DNA from: Crambe crambe | Lineage: Eukaryota; Porifera; Demospongiae; Poecilosclerida; Crambeidae | Direction of reading: 5' to 3' | Assembly: GCA_963924555.1 (NCBI GenBank) | Contig: OZ004581.1 | Location: 3,162,001-3,226,000, forward strand | DNA: 64,000 nt | Shown here: positions 22,774 to 34,251 of the stretch, in pieces | Numbering within the stretch: position 1 is the stretch's first letter | How the letters are laid out: every line of letters begins with the position of its first letter | Notes under the pieces: model-generated | What the model was told of the DNA's origin: nothing | Databases searched by the model: none | The model's input: the letters and a program-made list of their open reading frames with translations, nothing else | Position numbers and translations under genes: made by a program

Positions 22774-25700
22774 CTACTGCTGTATTTGGGTGCTAGAGTT
22801 TGTGATATTATTAGTCACTGAGTTTGGTAGCTTCGATGAAGAGGACTCATATCCAGAATTTTGGAATGACTTGTCAAAGTCTGGGGAAAAACAAACAAAC
22901 AAACAAACAAAAAAAATCTGAGACCAGAACAATTTTTGCGTGAGTCACAAGTTAATAATTATAGCATTTTAAATGTCAAAATAAGTTGTAGCTCCAATAA
23001 AGGACATTCTGAAAGAGGGCTTTTTTCATACAAGTAATGGGGAAAAAGGATAAACTCGCTCTTTACGAAGGATAGCACACATCATGGGACACCATTGTGG
23101 AACACTATTCCACAATAATTCTTTAAGTTATTGGCTATAGCTGTGTCTATTCTTTGTGTTCCATGTCTTTGTTCTTTCTGTCTGTTCTTTATTATTGTTG
23201 TCATAATTGATTATTTAGGACAGTAACACACACAAATATTCATAAAGAGTACATCATATTGTTATACTCTCACCTGAATAAATTGGATTGCTTATCTATA
23301 AAAGCAAACAAGAAAGACATCGTCATAAATAATTTCATAAAAGGTCAGGATGCAGGAAAGGGTATAAGGCGTGAAAGTGCTCAAAATTATAACATGACAT
23401 GACAGAATATTTTCCTGGTCAATTTTTGCCTCTGATTACTATCACTGTAAAAATGAAAGTGTGTGCTGCACACTATTTTGTCCCAATACACACACTAAAC
23501 AAAACAGTATGTGTATTGGGATAAAATGGTGTGCAGTAAACACTTTCATTTTTACAGTGATTAGCCATTAACAGCATCGAGTACTTGGTATCTACATATG
23601 TTTTACGTAGAAGCTAATGCCATGTTTTGTTAAATTCAATATCCTAGCTGTATGAGCACTGGTGTGGCTATTGTAAAGAGGTGTGGCATTTTTTTTTGCA
23701 TGATGTACATACCTTTGAATCTCCTTTATCTATGGTGATAGATGTTTTTGCTTTGAATTTCCTTTGCTTCAATAGTCTACCAAAGCAGTTTTTGATAAAG
23801 CAGTCTTTGATTGCTTTATACACAACACCACTCCTCATTATATGCAGCAAGAAGATGAAGAGGCCCTAAAATAACAAACAAAAAAAAACAACAAAAAAAA
23901 AAACAAAAAAAAACGATAAGAATAGGCAGTAACTACAGTGGAACCTCTGATGAAGGACACCCTGAAATCTCAACAATGGACAATCTAAAAGTACCATTGC
24001 TCTAATTATATAATGCTCTCTATAAAATAACCACCAAAAGATCTCTCTATAAAGAATAAAGGGTGGATCTCATAGTGTGTCCATTATTCAGAGGCTCACT
24101 GACAGTATATGCCAGATGGAGGAGGTTGTGACTCACCAACTGAAAGACTATGAGTGTTGCTATTTTAGTATTTGATCATGCAAAACATCAAAAGCTGTTA
24201 AGGTACATAATAACGATGTACAATCATGAGTTGCTTCTTCTCTCAAGTACTATCATACGTATTTTTACTTTTTACCATAAAGATTAGGATGTCCCCTATG
24301 AACTATTTGATGTTTGGTATTGAATTCCACCTTACCTGGAAGGAATTGAGTATCGTAAAGAGCCATGCAAAGACCGTTGTGTTTTCATTGACAGCAAAGA
24401 GACCAAATATCCATGTCAGTCCCAGAAGGGGCATTAGAATAACACTACTCTTGATAGTTGTCCTGAAATAAAATTTTTAAAAAACAAGCAAATAAACAAA
24501 CAATGTTATGCACATACTCTCACATACAGATGCTACACAAAATTAATACGTACCATCTGAAAGAGGACAAACCTCTCACCATCTAAATTATATGTACAGT
24601 ACCTTCATGAAACACTCGTACTTACTTGATGATTATCAAACTTACTTCACAAGTTCAGTGTTCTTGACTTCACTCTCAGCACCTCCAACTTTCTTCCCTC
24701 TGACGATGGCATACACTGTCCTTGCCAATATCAGCGAATTGATCTAAGAATTGAAAAAAAAATGTAACTAACTATTGATGTCCATTCAGTAGCTAGGCTA
24801 TAACTTACGAGTATGACTATCATCATGGGAACGACAAAGATCCAAAGAGCAGGCTTTGTAGGGTCAGCTTTTATCCAACAACTATAATTATAACAAGAGC
24901 AATCATAGATTTCATAACCCCGCGATAATTTTGTATGCTGTATAAATTTTGTAGTAGGTACGGAGCGCATTAGCTATATAAGCTTATGTTTAAATTAGAA
25001 CTTGTTAGAACTTGTGATTTCTGTTTGGCAATGAAGGCAGTTTGCCTTACGTATGGACTACTGTTGTGGAGCTATTATTATTTGAGAGGTAAGTCTTCTG
25101 TCATCGCAATAGAGCGTAAAAAGTGACGATTTACGAAAAAATTTTGTTATAATAATAATATACATATATTATATCGATACCACGACCGATTGCTTTACCC
25201 CTTGCTGCATATGCGTGCGCAGCATTCACATTAACCAATGGACCTATACAACATACAAGATAAGAGTGCACACCTGAATAATTATGGAGTATATTAAAGC
25301 ATGCCACTTACTACTTACTATGATTCTGTATAGTGATCTTCATGAAGAACACCAACTGATATGCCTACTATTATCAGAGGAACACCTGCATGGAAACATA
25401 TTATGCATGCAGGTATCATAAATAATTAATTTTTTCCTCTTCAATCTAATGGTAAAGTGATGGAAAATTTTATATTTTAGGGGTGGAGTTCTACGTACAT
25501 ACATACATAGGTTGTTACATACCCCAGCAAAATGGCAGAAGTAGGTACCACCTGGTGTGGAGTTTACCAAACACCCTCACAATTAGCAGATAGAGCATGA
25601 TCCCTTCACCCAACATCCAGAAAAGACTACACATGAAGAAGTATTCGATCAGAGCAGAGATTATGATGCACAGGACCTTTGTAAAGTAATGAATAGTGAC

Positions 25701-26599
25701 AGAAATTGTCAATGAATGTATTTTTAGTCTTACAGGAATACTAGTTGCAGTCTCTAGTCCTGCCACAAACACCAGAAAGGCCAAGAGCAGAGAGAAAGAG
25801 AGGTTTAGGTGGATGTATAGTAATACTCCTTTATCCAGCTTTTTCCTGCACACAATTATGTTTGAGGCTGACATAATATGATCCAACTGCAAGGGACAAT
25901 ACAGCTGCTGAAAACTGAATATTTCCCATACTGCCCTCTCAGTCATGCAATAATATATATTCTTCAGTCTAAATGCTTTACTAGGGCAATGTGCAATATT
26001 TGAGTCACAGCGAGTGAGAGTGAGCGAGCAAGCTGCTATTGAGCTGCAACTCCTTGTGCTACTTAGAAGATTTTGCTGTTGAGTTATGTAAGTGGCAGGC
26101 AGTTGCATACATAATAATGCTTACTACCAATCCACTTAGATTGCCTAGTCTAGCCTAGTGCCTAAGATTGTAGAAACAATCAAGGCAATTACAAATGCAC
26201 ATTATTCATGACAAATACCGTACCCTACTTACGCCCGAGGCATTTTGGAGTGTAGACTTAGTTAGATATATACAATTTTAATGAGTCATGATCTGAGAGT
26301 CAACTTGCTCACTCTGCTCGCTCGTTGCAATTATATACATACATACCTCAATATAATCAGAAGAATGATAGCAGCAATCAAACACACAATAGAAACAGCA
26401 CACCCGACATAAGTGACTACTGTCAATGCAGTATCCTCTGCCGGATTTGTGTATGTGATTCCAGTAGGACTCACGAGGACTGCAAAACTTGTCAAGTGGG
26501 TACTAGTGCAGTTGATACGACCCTCCTCTTCTCTTATCTCAATAATCTCTAATCCATCATCACTCCAGACACTATGGTGTTAAAAGGAAAAATGAGAGA

Positions 26600-26650
<51 letters not shown>

Positions 26651-29600
26651 GCTACTTGCACATGGTGACTTTTATAACTTACAAATTTTCTGTATCCAAG
26701 AAAACACATTTATACGATAAATTTTTTCCATCGAAATCCTGAAAAAGTGTATAAACTCTTATTTTTTAATAATCTTGTAGTCTCATAACCTACGTACCAG
26801 GTGACTTGTATTTAACACAAAGGATAGAACAAGAGGGTCATTTTTCAGTTTTTCAACTGAGACTTCTGAATCATACACATATGCTGAGAGCAACACCGAA
26901 GCAACACTATAATGAATTTGAATAGAACCATGACTGAAGCAATATTATGAATCATAGAGCTGATAATGACACTGAGGCAATATTGGATTATAGCTGGTTC
27001 CAATGGGGGAAATAGTACATGAAATTATTCCTCTATAGGTATCATAATTTAGTATGAACAGAATAGGGAATAAATACAAAAGCTGCTCAAGATAATTAAA
27101 GCTAATGTGGGTCAAACTTTATAGAAATGAAAATGAAAGTGTGTACTACATACGTAGCTATCTAAGGAATGTGCTCTGTAAACAGCAAGGTAGCTATACC
27201 TTTATTATTGTAAAGTTTTGAAAACTGTTCATTCCTTTGACATAAAGTATGTACGTACATATACATGCACACTCTTGTGAAGGTTTCTCATTAATTTTAT
27301 AATGTACGTACTCTTATTGCATCACTTATTAGCTATATAATCTTAATGTTCTCTGTAGGTCTTTTGCAGTTACTTTAGTCTTTAGATATTAGTTCCTTAG
27401 TCTATTATGGTCACTTGAAATGATAATATGTACGCACATAACCATTCAGTATTAATTTTATTTATCTATGGATAAAACATCAAATTTCACATATGCAATC
27501 AAGGGTAGTTTGACTGAAAGTGGTGCATGTAATGCACTTTGGACCACTTGCAGTTATCAAGACACTAAACAGTCCCTTACTAATTGATTGCTAACCACAC
27601 TTATGACTCTATCTCTGACAGCAATATCTAAGGGAGTTCAAGCATTAATGAGTTGGATCCTATATCAGCTACTTTACTATAATAGCTCGCTCACTTGCTG
27701 TCAATTGTTGCACACTACTCTTAGTTATACATGTATACCTGCTATTAGTGAAATTGGTGGCATTAATGGTGGAATTCTCCAGCGTTTCTTGTATGTAATC
27801 AGCAAGATTGTCTATGACAGAGACTCCCACAACTACAGAACAATCTGCACGAGTACATCAGTATGAATGGCTTAATTACTTCCAAACTCATAATTATTCA
27901 TATAATCTTATAAATAAGAATTATGAAGGACATCATTGGGAACAGCCTCCTTTCCCTCTCTTAATTAGCAGCTTTGTGTATTAATGATTATCCAGAGGTT
28001 TGCATACATCAGAATAATGAGGTATTAACTGTAGCATAATATATTCTTACTTTCTGTGTCGTCATCGCAAAGAGCAGAGAAAGGTATCTCGATGGATGCC
28101 TGCTCTGTCAAACTGTTATTCCCATACACCTTATCTGTGTACACAATAATTTGCAGGGAAGTTATATATGAAAAATAATGCATGCATACATACATACATA
28201 CATACATACATACATACATACATACATACATACATACATACATACATACATACATACATACATACATACATACATACATACATACATACATGGGTAAAAA
28301 TAAAAAGCCTAGCTTGTTTTACTAATCCAGATTCAATCCAGGACTATTGCACATGCTGGATTGATACGTATGTAAACACAGATTAATCGATGATTAGCTA
28401 ATCGAGTCCTGATTCAATCCACCTCTTGATGTATGTAGGATGGGCCAAAAACTATAGATGCACTCAGGTCATTTCATATGTATTAATTTTAGCTAGCTGG
28501 CATGCATAGGGTAGAAGTTTATTTGGTAATCTCCATAATATACTTCAGAACACATGAAGTGCTGCAGCTACGTAGCTACCTGATGAGAATCTTTCAAGTT
28601 TTGGTCTGCGAGGTTTGAATCTTTGAAAATTCAGAGCTGTAATCACAATTAATACATGTACGTACATACAAAATCATAGTTAGCTACGTACTACAGCTAT
28701 ATATATTTATATACAGATGAAATGCTCACCTATGTTACTTCCTTTAAATGTATAAGTACTGTTCCTCGTTCCATCAATGAAGTCATTGCCAAGTTGAAAG
28801 GCAGTCCCATCAGTTGCCTTCACTATGTCACTTGCTCCTCTATTACTCTATATATTATAATAATTCTGATGATAAACTTCTAGTTCTAATTGATACAGGA
28901 TTTTCTTCCTTGGGAGATTTTTTAATTGAGAGCTATATTTATTATTTGTATAGTGAATTCATTATTATAAATCAAGTGTGGTGTCTTTGGTATGAATTCC
29001 AGATGCAGGCTCATCCCTGCACAACATTATTGAGTCTAACCTAATGTACTCTTACTTATAAACTTACAATTCCACTCCATTTAGACATGAAACCAGCACC
29101 AAATACTCCATCAAGAGTTCCATAAATATTCTGTAATGATACCACAAGTTAATGCAGTCAGGCAGACACACATAGGCTTTTCCTTTTGCCTTTCCAGCTC
29201 CATGCATGCATGCTATTTAAGGGACAGGGTAGTCCCCAAACACTTGTATTGGTTCTTTCTGAAAAATCAATAAAGGTTTGGTAATGCTGTCTCCTATATC
29301 TCTATATTGCATAGCATTACCAAAAATCTAACTTAGAGAGAAGTGTCTGGGGTGACTGCTCTATCCCCATTGCTGCTGTTATTGCTATGTTACAGTTCTG
29401 TTGTAGCTATTTCTGCATGACTGTACGTACATATACTGCTTTGGGAAAGTGTCTATCATATGAAACAGACAGCATTTAATATACACTTTCATTTTTACAG
29501 TGTAGGAAATTAATTTTTGTGGGGTGAAATTTTTTGTGGATTTGAAAATTAAGGCTCACACTTTAATTTTATTAAAGCTAGCTATCCCATGAAATTTCCC

Positions 29601-30722
29601 ATTTTAGTATAATATCATTATGCATGCATAACTAGGAAATGCATGGTGGTACTTGAAAAATGAGAAAGGGGTCTTAAGGAGCAAAAATTCAAAATGGAGT
29701 TATTGGTAGCTATATCATCAGTTCCCGAGTTACACTAAAAATTTTACATCTCATATAAATTTTAAATGTATAGGCTTAAACTTAATGTTTTGCAAGATAA
29801 GACCCCTTTTCTAAGTACTGTCACAATTACTTCAGCTCCATTGTTATCCAGTCTCCCTCCTCTTTTGGATACTGATGACAAAATATTGGATATTCCATTG
29901 GAAATGTCATCAACTTCAAGTGAGTTCATGTGCTCTCTAAGACCAGATCCGAACAGTTTCTCAGATATTTTGTCTGTTGGCCTTGAGTTGATAATGTAAG
30001 TTTTCTGGATTAATATTACAGCAAGTATAATCCCACATTCAATTATTAATAATTATAATTCCTTCTTCAGTAAAACCACGAAAATGATAATTTGTGCTAT
30101 ATGGTACATATGTCATGCTCTTTTTTTTTCTTTTTTTTGTACAAATTTACTTGTAGCCATCTAGATACTATCTCCTTTCTAACTAGTGACTAATCACGAA
30201 CAATTAGCTATTTCATATTTTTTTGCAACCATTGAATGGTCTTAGCCATTCTGGCAATATAGCTACGTATGTAGCGTATATTTTACTATGATTTTTAATC
30301 CTCATGGAAACACTACGTATGCTACCACTAGCTATTTACACAAAACATATCCCTTGCAGAAACACAATTCTGAGGAATGAATCTTCCTGCTCCTCCTTTC
30401 CTGCAAATGGCGCCACATATACAACTAATCTGAGGATTCGTTTGGCAGTAGTTTTCGTCAATGATAGATTTGTTGAAAGGTTGAAAGCAATGACAGCTGA
30501 TGTTACTATTATTGAAGGTTTGGTTGATGGAAGAGGCAATGGTCTGTTCTAGTCCAGGAATATCATCACAAGAACTGCAGGCATAATAATTATTATAAAT
30601 CATGATGGTCCCAGGGATAAATGAAAATTAAGTGCTGAAGTGCTAACCCTCAGTGCTGTTTGTGCATGCATGTATGTGTCACAAGTGTGCCTTTGTTTTT
30701 CCAAGCCACTGGCCCCCATTAT

Positions 30723-30788
<66 letters not shown>

Positions 30789-32673
30789 GCAATAGTAGCA
30801 TAAAAGATTACATTTCTTGATTCTTTGAAGAAGGATGTCAAGATTCTACAAAATTCCTAACATGGATCAACCTATAAACATAGCTATCACTTTAGTATAA
30901 TTGGGTTACTTAATACATGCTCAAAATTTAACGTACTGTATGTTATACCGAGATGTTGAAGGCCTTAATTAGCTAGGCTTAAGGATGTGTAAAGGTTGTA
31001 GAATGATAACTGACTTGTACGCATTAGAGAGCTTCTGTGTCTTTTAACATTGTTGATTATACGTACGTACACAGGTTCTGAAGTGCTATCAGTAGCTATA
31101 CCAATACTTGCATTATTATCATCAGGAACCAAGTCAGGCATGTCATAATGATGCATCATGTGTGTATACATTACCTAACATGCATGTTCATGCTGCATGT
31201 AGCTATAAGTAATTGTCCATGTACACTGAGCTATAGCTACAAGGCTATAAACATGCATGCTCATGCTGCATGCATGTTTAGCTATAAGTAATTGTCCATG
31301 TACACTGAGCTATAGCTATACAAGGCTATAAACATGCATGCTCATGCTGCATGCATGTTTAGCTATAAGTAATTGTCCATGTACACTGAGCTATAGCTAC
31401 AAGGCTATAAACATGCATGCTCATGCTGCATGCATGTTTAGCTATAAGTAATTGTCCATGTACACTGAGCTATAGCTACAAGGCTATAAACATGCATGCT
31501 CATGCTGCATGCATGTTTAGCTATAAGTAATTGTCCATGTACACTGAGCTATAGCTACAAGGCTATAAACATGCATGCTCATGCTGCATGCATGTTTAGC
31601 TATAAGTAATTGTCCATACATGTACACTGAGCTATAGCTACAAGGCTATAAACATGCATGCTCATGCTGCATGCATGTTTAGCTATAAGTAATTGTCCAT
31701 GTACACTGAGCTATAGCTATACAAGGCTATAAACATGTATGCTCATGCATACACATGTGTGCCTTCACTCATGTCATGATTATGTCAACAAACAATGGCC
31801 CATGTGAAACAGAACTGTACAAGCAAGCTATGTACACACGTAAACTTCCCCTTAGGTAGTTAGTGAAGTAGCTGGTGGCTCTGAGGATATTATAGTAGAA
31901 CCTCCGATAAAGACACTCAAGTAACTCTGTACATGTATGGATTAAAAAGCTGCCAAAGGGGAAAACCTCTAAACTGTTGTGCTCTCTGAAAAATAAATAT
32001 AGCTGCCATTCTTTCTTGCCCACACAACATGCGACTAGCGCGCACCCTAGCTAATCGCGTGTGTGGGTCTATCATGTGAGCTGATGAGTCACACCCCTGA
32101 CAAAAAATGGTCTATACATACCTAAGTATCTCCCATTAATACACACACAAGGCACACAAGGGAATTTATATGTAGCTAATAGCTTCAAAACAATGACCAT
32201 GAAAACTTCACATTAGCCATAGCTATAGTTAGACTAGCTAGTATTGGCTATTCTGCCATCCGAAATGTCATTGAAATTCTTTTTGGTGTTAATTCCAACT
32301 CTTATAGCTAGCCCTAGCCCTAGCCTCTAGCTCTAGCCCTATAGTCTCTAGCCCTAGCCTCTAGCCCTAGCCTTTATCCCTAGCCCTAGCCCCGAAAAAA
32401 AAATAGGCCTGGGAATGAGGCTACTAGCTGTATAGCCACTTCAAGTTTATCATAACTATTATGCTACGTAGCTATAGTTACGTACGTATATCCCAAATTG
32501 AAATCTATATATTGTCTCCCTATAAACTATATAGCTCTAGTTGATAACCTTTCGTTCAGAAGTGAACAAGGATTCATACATAATTGTGATTCTTGTGTAG
32601 AACTTCCATGCAAAGTGACAACTTGCAGATAAGCAATGGAAACCCAAAATATCCTTGATAGTAACATGTACAT
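22774..32673 (-). CDS. Adhesion GPCR gene B, complete, 20 exons
   Basis: Twenty exons with GT/AG borders and agreeing phases sum to 2247 nt: 748 residues plus TAG. Exon 1 encodes a signal peptide (MYMLLSRIFWVSIAYLQVV). Exon 2 is rich in cysteines and sequons (CHC, CICGAIC). Exons 3-10 form a GAIN-like region, with many sequons and LSAYVYD then CVFLDTEN. Exon 11 carries the GPS ([15 protein letters not shown], with HL/T kept) and TM1. Exons 12-18 give TM2-7: [43 protein letters not shown]. The tail uses a 22-nt microexon (ISNPIYS) and a serine-rich last exon (YESSSSKLPN). It is a plasma-membrane receptor by family. The GPS lacks one of the usual cysteine pairs. Closest relatives here are gene C, then gene A. 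Confidence 0.9.
23443..23559. mobile_element. Foldback MITE, CACTGTAAAAA family
   Basis: A 117-bp palindrome with the same ends and central words (TTTTGTCCCAATACACACAC) as the copy at 21840-21959. It lies in the intron between exons 18 and 19 of gene B. Confidence 0.8.
23936..24101. mobile_element. MITE of the CAGTGGAAC family
   Basis: It starts CAGTGGAACCTCTGATGAAG and ends TTCAGAGGCTCACTG. It lies in the gene B intron between exons 17 and 18. Gene C has a copy in the same intron. Confidence 0.7.
25984..26331. mobile_element. MITE of the GCGAGCGAGC family
   Basis: The left end has AGTGAGAGTGAGCGAGCAAG and the right end the rough complement GCTCACTCTGCTCGCTCG, with gagtcatgatctgagagtca inside. 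Related copies are at 59128-59742 and in pieces within 55586-57813. It lies in the intron between exons 11 and 12 of gene B. Confidence 0.55.
26602..26647. repeat. (GA)n microsatellite
   Basis: About 45 bp of GA repeat in the gene B intron beside the GPS exon, the same relative place as the GA tract near the GPS exon of gene A. Confidence 0.95.
28180..28290. repeat. (CATA)n microsatellite
   Basis: About 26 copies of CATA in the intron between exons 6 and 7 of gene B. Confidence 0.97.
29455..29502. mobile_element. Partial CACTGTAAAAA-family MITE
   Basis: Only the right arm is clear (ACACTTTCATTTTTACAGTG). The left arm is not recognisable. It lies in an intron of gene B. Confidence 0.45.
30727..30786. 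repeat. (CT)n microsatellite
   Basis: 60 bp of pure CT repeat in intron 1 of gene B. Confidence 0.97.
31178..31745. repeat. Minisatellite, about seven copies of a 78-bp unit
   Basis: The unit reads roughly AGCTATAAGTAATTGTCCAT, then GTACACTGAGCTATAGCTAC, then AAGGCTATAAACATGCATGC, then TCATGCTGCATGCATGTTT. Copies are almost identical, so the array is recent. It lies in intron 1 of gene B. Confidence 0.95.
32304..32392. repeat. CTAGCC-rich simple repeat
   Basis: Imperfect CCTAGCC/CTCTAGCC repeats in the 3 kb between exon 1 of gene B and its second exon's upstream intron end. A short similar GGCTAGG tract lies at about 56753-56776. Confidence 0.8.
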
Positions 32674-34251
32674 GTCTCCGTCTCTATAAAGTATAATGAA
32701 GCAAACACACATAATAATTATAATACTTTCTTCTCTATGCATGCAAGACTGGACTGTTTTATAGCTAGCTAGCTAACACTTAAGAAAACTAATTTTTTTC
32801 TCATAGCTAATCAATATAGTTTAAAGTGATTCGATCTGCTTGAACCTAATAGCTAGCTACTTTGACTTCAGCAATCAGAATTTTTAACAAATTTAATGCT
32901 GAATCAGCATGCAAAACAGTGTCACTACTCTAGCTAGCTATTATGAATTTTTTGAAACTCTTAAGTAGCTAATTTAGTTTTTTCAGCTACACAATTTGAA
33001 GGTAAAAATAACATAGCTAATTTGCTCTTATCACAATACTTTCAATTTAAATGGAAGTTTGTCCACCTTACACTATATTTTAGTTTTCATAGGAATTAGC
33101 TAAGTGGGTTTACATAATAATACAGTATTAGGCTTCTGTGGTGGAATGTCCTCGTCATTATTAGAAGGTCCCTTGAGAAAACACTTAATTTCTATAGAAT
33201 ACAGTCATGTGATAAACCGAACTTTGGACTAGCTACATACACTTTACTTGTACAACCACTATTGCTCATCAGAAAATATCCACAGGAGTTGCAAAACCAC
33301 TGATTTCTAATTCTTATCATGCTCCCTATAACATCGACTCGATGCACACTTTTACTATTTCCTGACTGTAATATTAAACCTCATACTATTTCTCTATTAC
33401 AGCTAGGTATTATTTAGAACTGTCAATATGTAGTGTGGACAACTGGGCCAGCATCAAAACATTAATTGTCCGGTAGACCCTAGGAACCTCTAAATACTGG
33501 ACATATAGTTTTTGTCCTTTTTCCATTTTTAATTCTGGATATTGAGACCATGTCCTCTTTCAGACTGTCCTTCATTGGCGGAGGTCTTCCACTATTTGAA
33601 TACCTATGCCTAGGTTATAGCTGGCTGACTGGTTACAATTGGCTAAGCCAGTATTCATTCCATATATCCTGCTACAATCAAGTACGTACGTATCTAGCAT
33701 TGCTAGTCTAAGCTAGTTTCCAGTTACCTACCTTTTGTACCTACAAGACTTGGTGTACACAAATCAGAAACTGTCCGGTTGTTTTTATCTTGACATTCTA
33801 AACTCCAGACACTCCTACTAGGAGGCTGCAAGGTATCGCGCATGCGCGGGAGAACATTTGCCACTTAACCTTTAACCCCATAGACTGCGCATGCCCTACA
33901 TGTAGTTAGGCGGGAAAGACGCATGATCCATGGACACTCTAACTAACCAGGATGTGAATTATGTAGCTGTTGTGTATAATATTTATAGTGTAGGAATATT
34001 CGCAGGAAATGACTGTTAGCTGAGCTAGCTAACTGCATACCACATAGCTAGCAGCTGTTTGTCTTATTTTCAAACCCTGGTGGAAGTGGAAAATTCCATA
34101 TTATCTACACTTTGCTGATTTGGTGCGTGGCTAGAAGCTAATTTTCGCGAAAATTTTACTTTCAGCCTTTTCCTATGCCCCCTCACAATTATTATATAAA
34201 ACAATTAAAATTGATGATTGACCATAGCTAATTATTAGCCATAATAGCTAG
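32674..34251. other. Spacer between receptor genes B and C
   Basis: No gene seen. It should hold the promoter of gene B. Two stretches (about 33110-33180 and 33480-33600) contain words such as ggaatgtcctc and tgtcctctttcagactgtcc that recall decayed copies of the CAGTGGAAC MITE family. Confidence 0.4.

Larger units (their letters stand above)
22774..32673 (-). other. Exon map of adhesion GPCR gene B
   Basis: Exons in order: 32549-32673, 30340-30574, 29819-30004, 29068-29130, 28730-28817, 28580-28636, 28051-28134, 27739-27844, 26798-26906, 26683-26738, 26347-26571, 25734-25845, 25523-25676, 25319-25385, 24809-24881, 24646-24743, 24336-24462, 23713-23865, 23274-23295, 22774-22880. The start codon is either ATG at 32671-32673 or the one two codons later. 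The weakest borders are the exon 3 donor (GTACTT) and the exon 5 acceptor. The long introns hold only repeats, listed separately. Confidence 0.82.

Noticed and set aside
24226-24471. Plus-strand open frame over the gene B TM6-TM7 exon
   Set aside because: It is the antisense of a strongly supported receptor exon; the same shadow appears at 35525-35725 over copy C.
28025-28386. Open frames through the CATA array (MYVC/HTYI repeats)
   Set aside because: A pure tetranucleotide repeat stays open in several frames; only 28051-28134 is a real exon.
30965-31171. Possible extra exon of gene B (DMPDLVPDDNNAS)
   Set aside because: Exon 1 and exon 2 of gene B already join in phase, and the candidate's donor is poor; kept out of the model.
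32304-32392. Interstitial telomere repeat
   Set aside because: The unit is CTAGCC-like and irregular, not CCCTAA.
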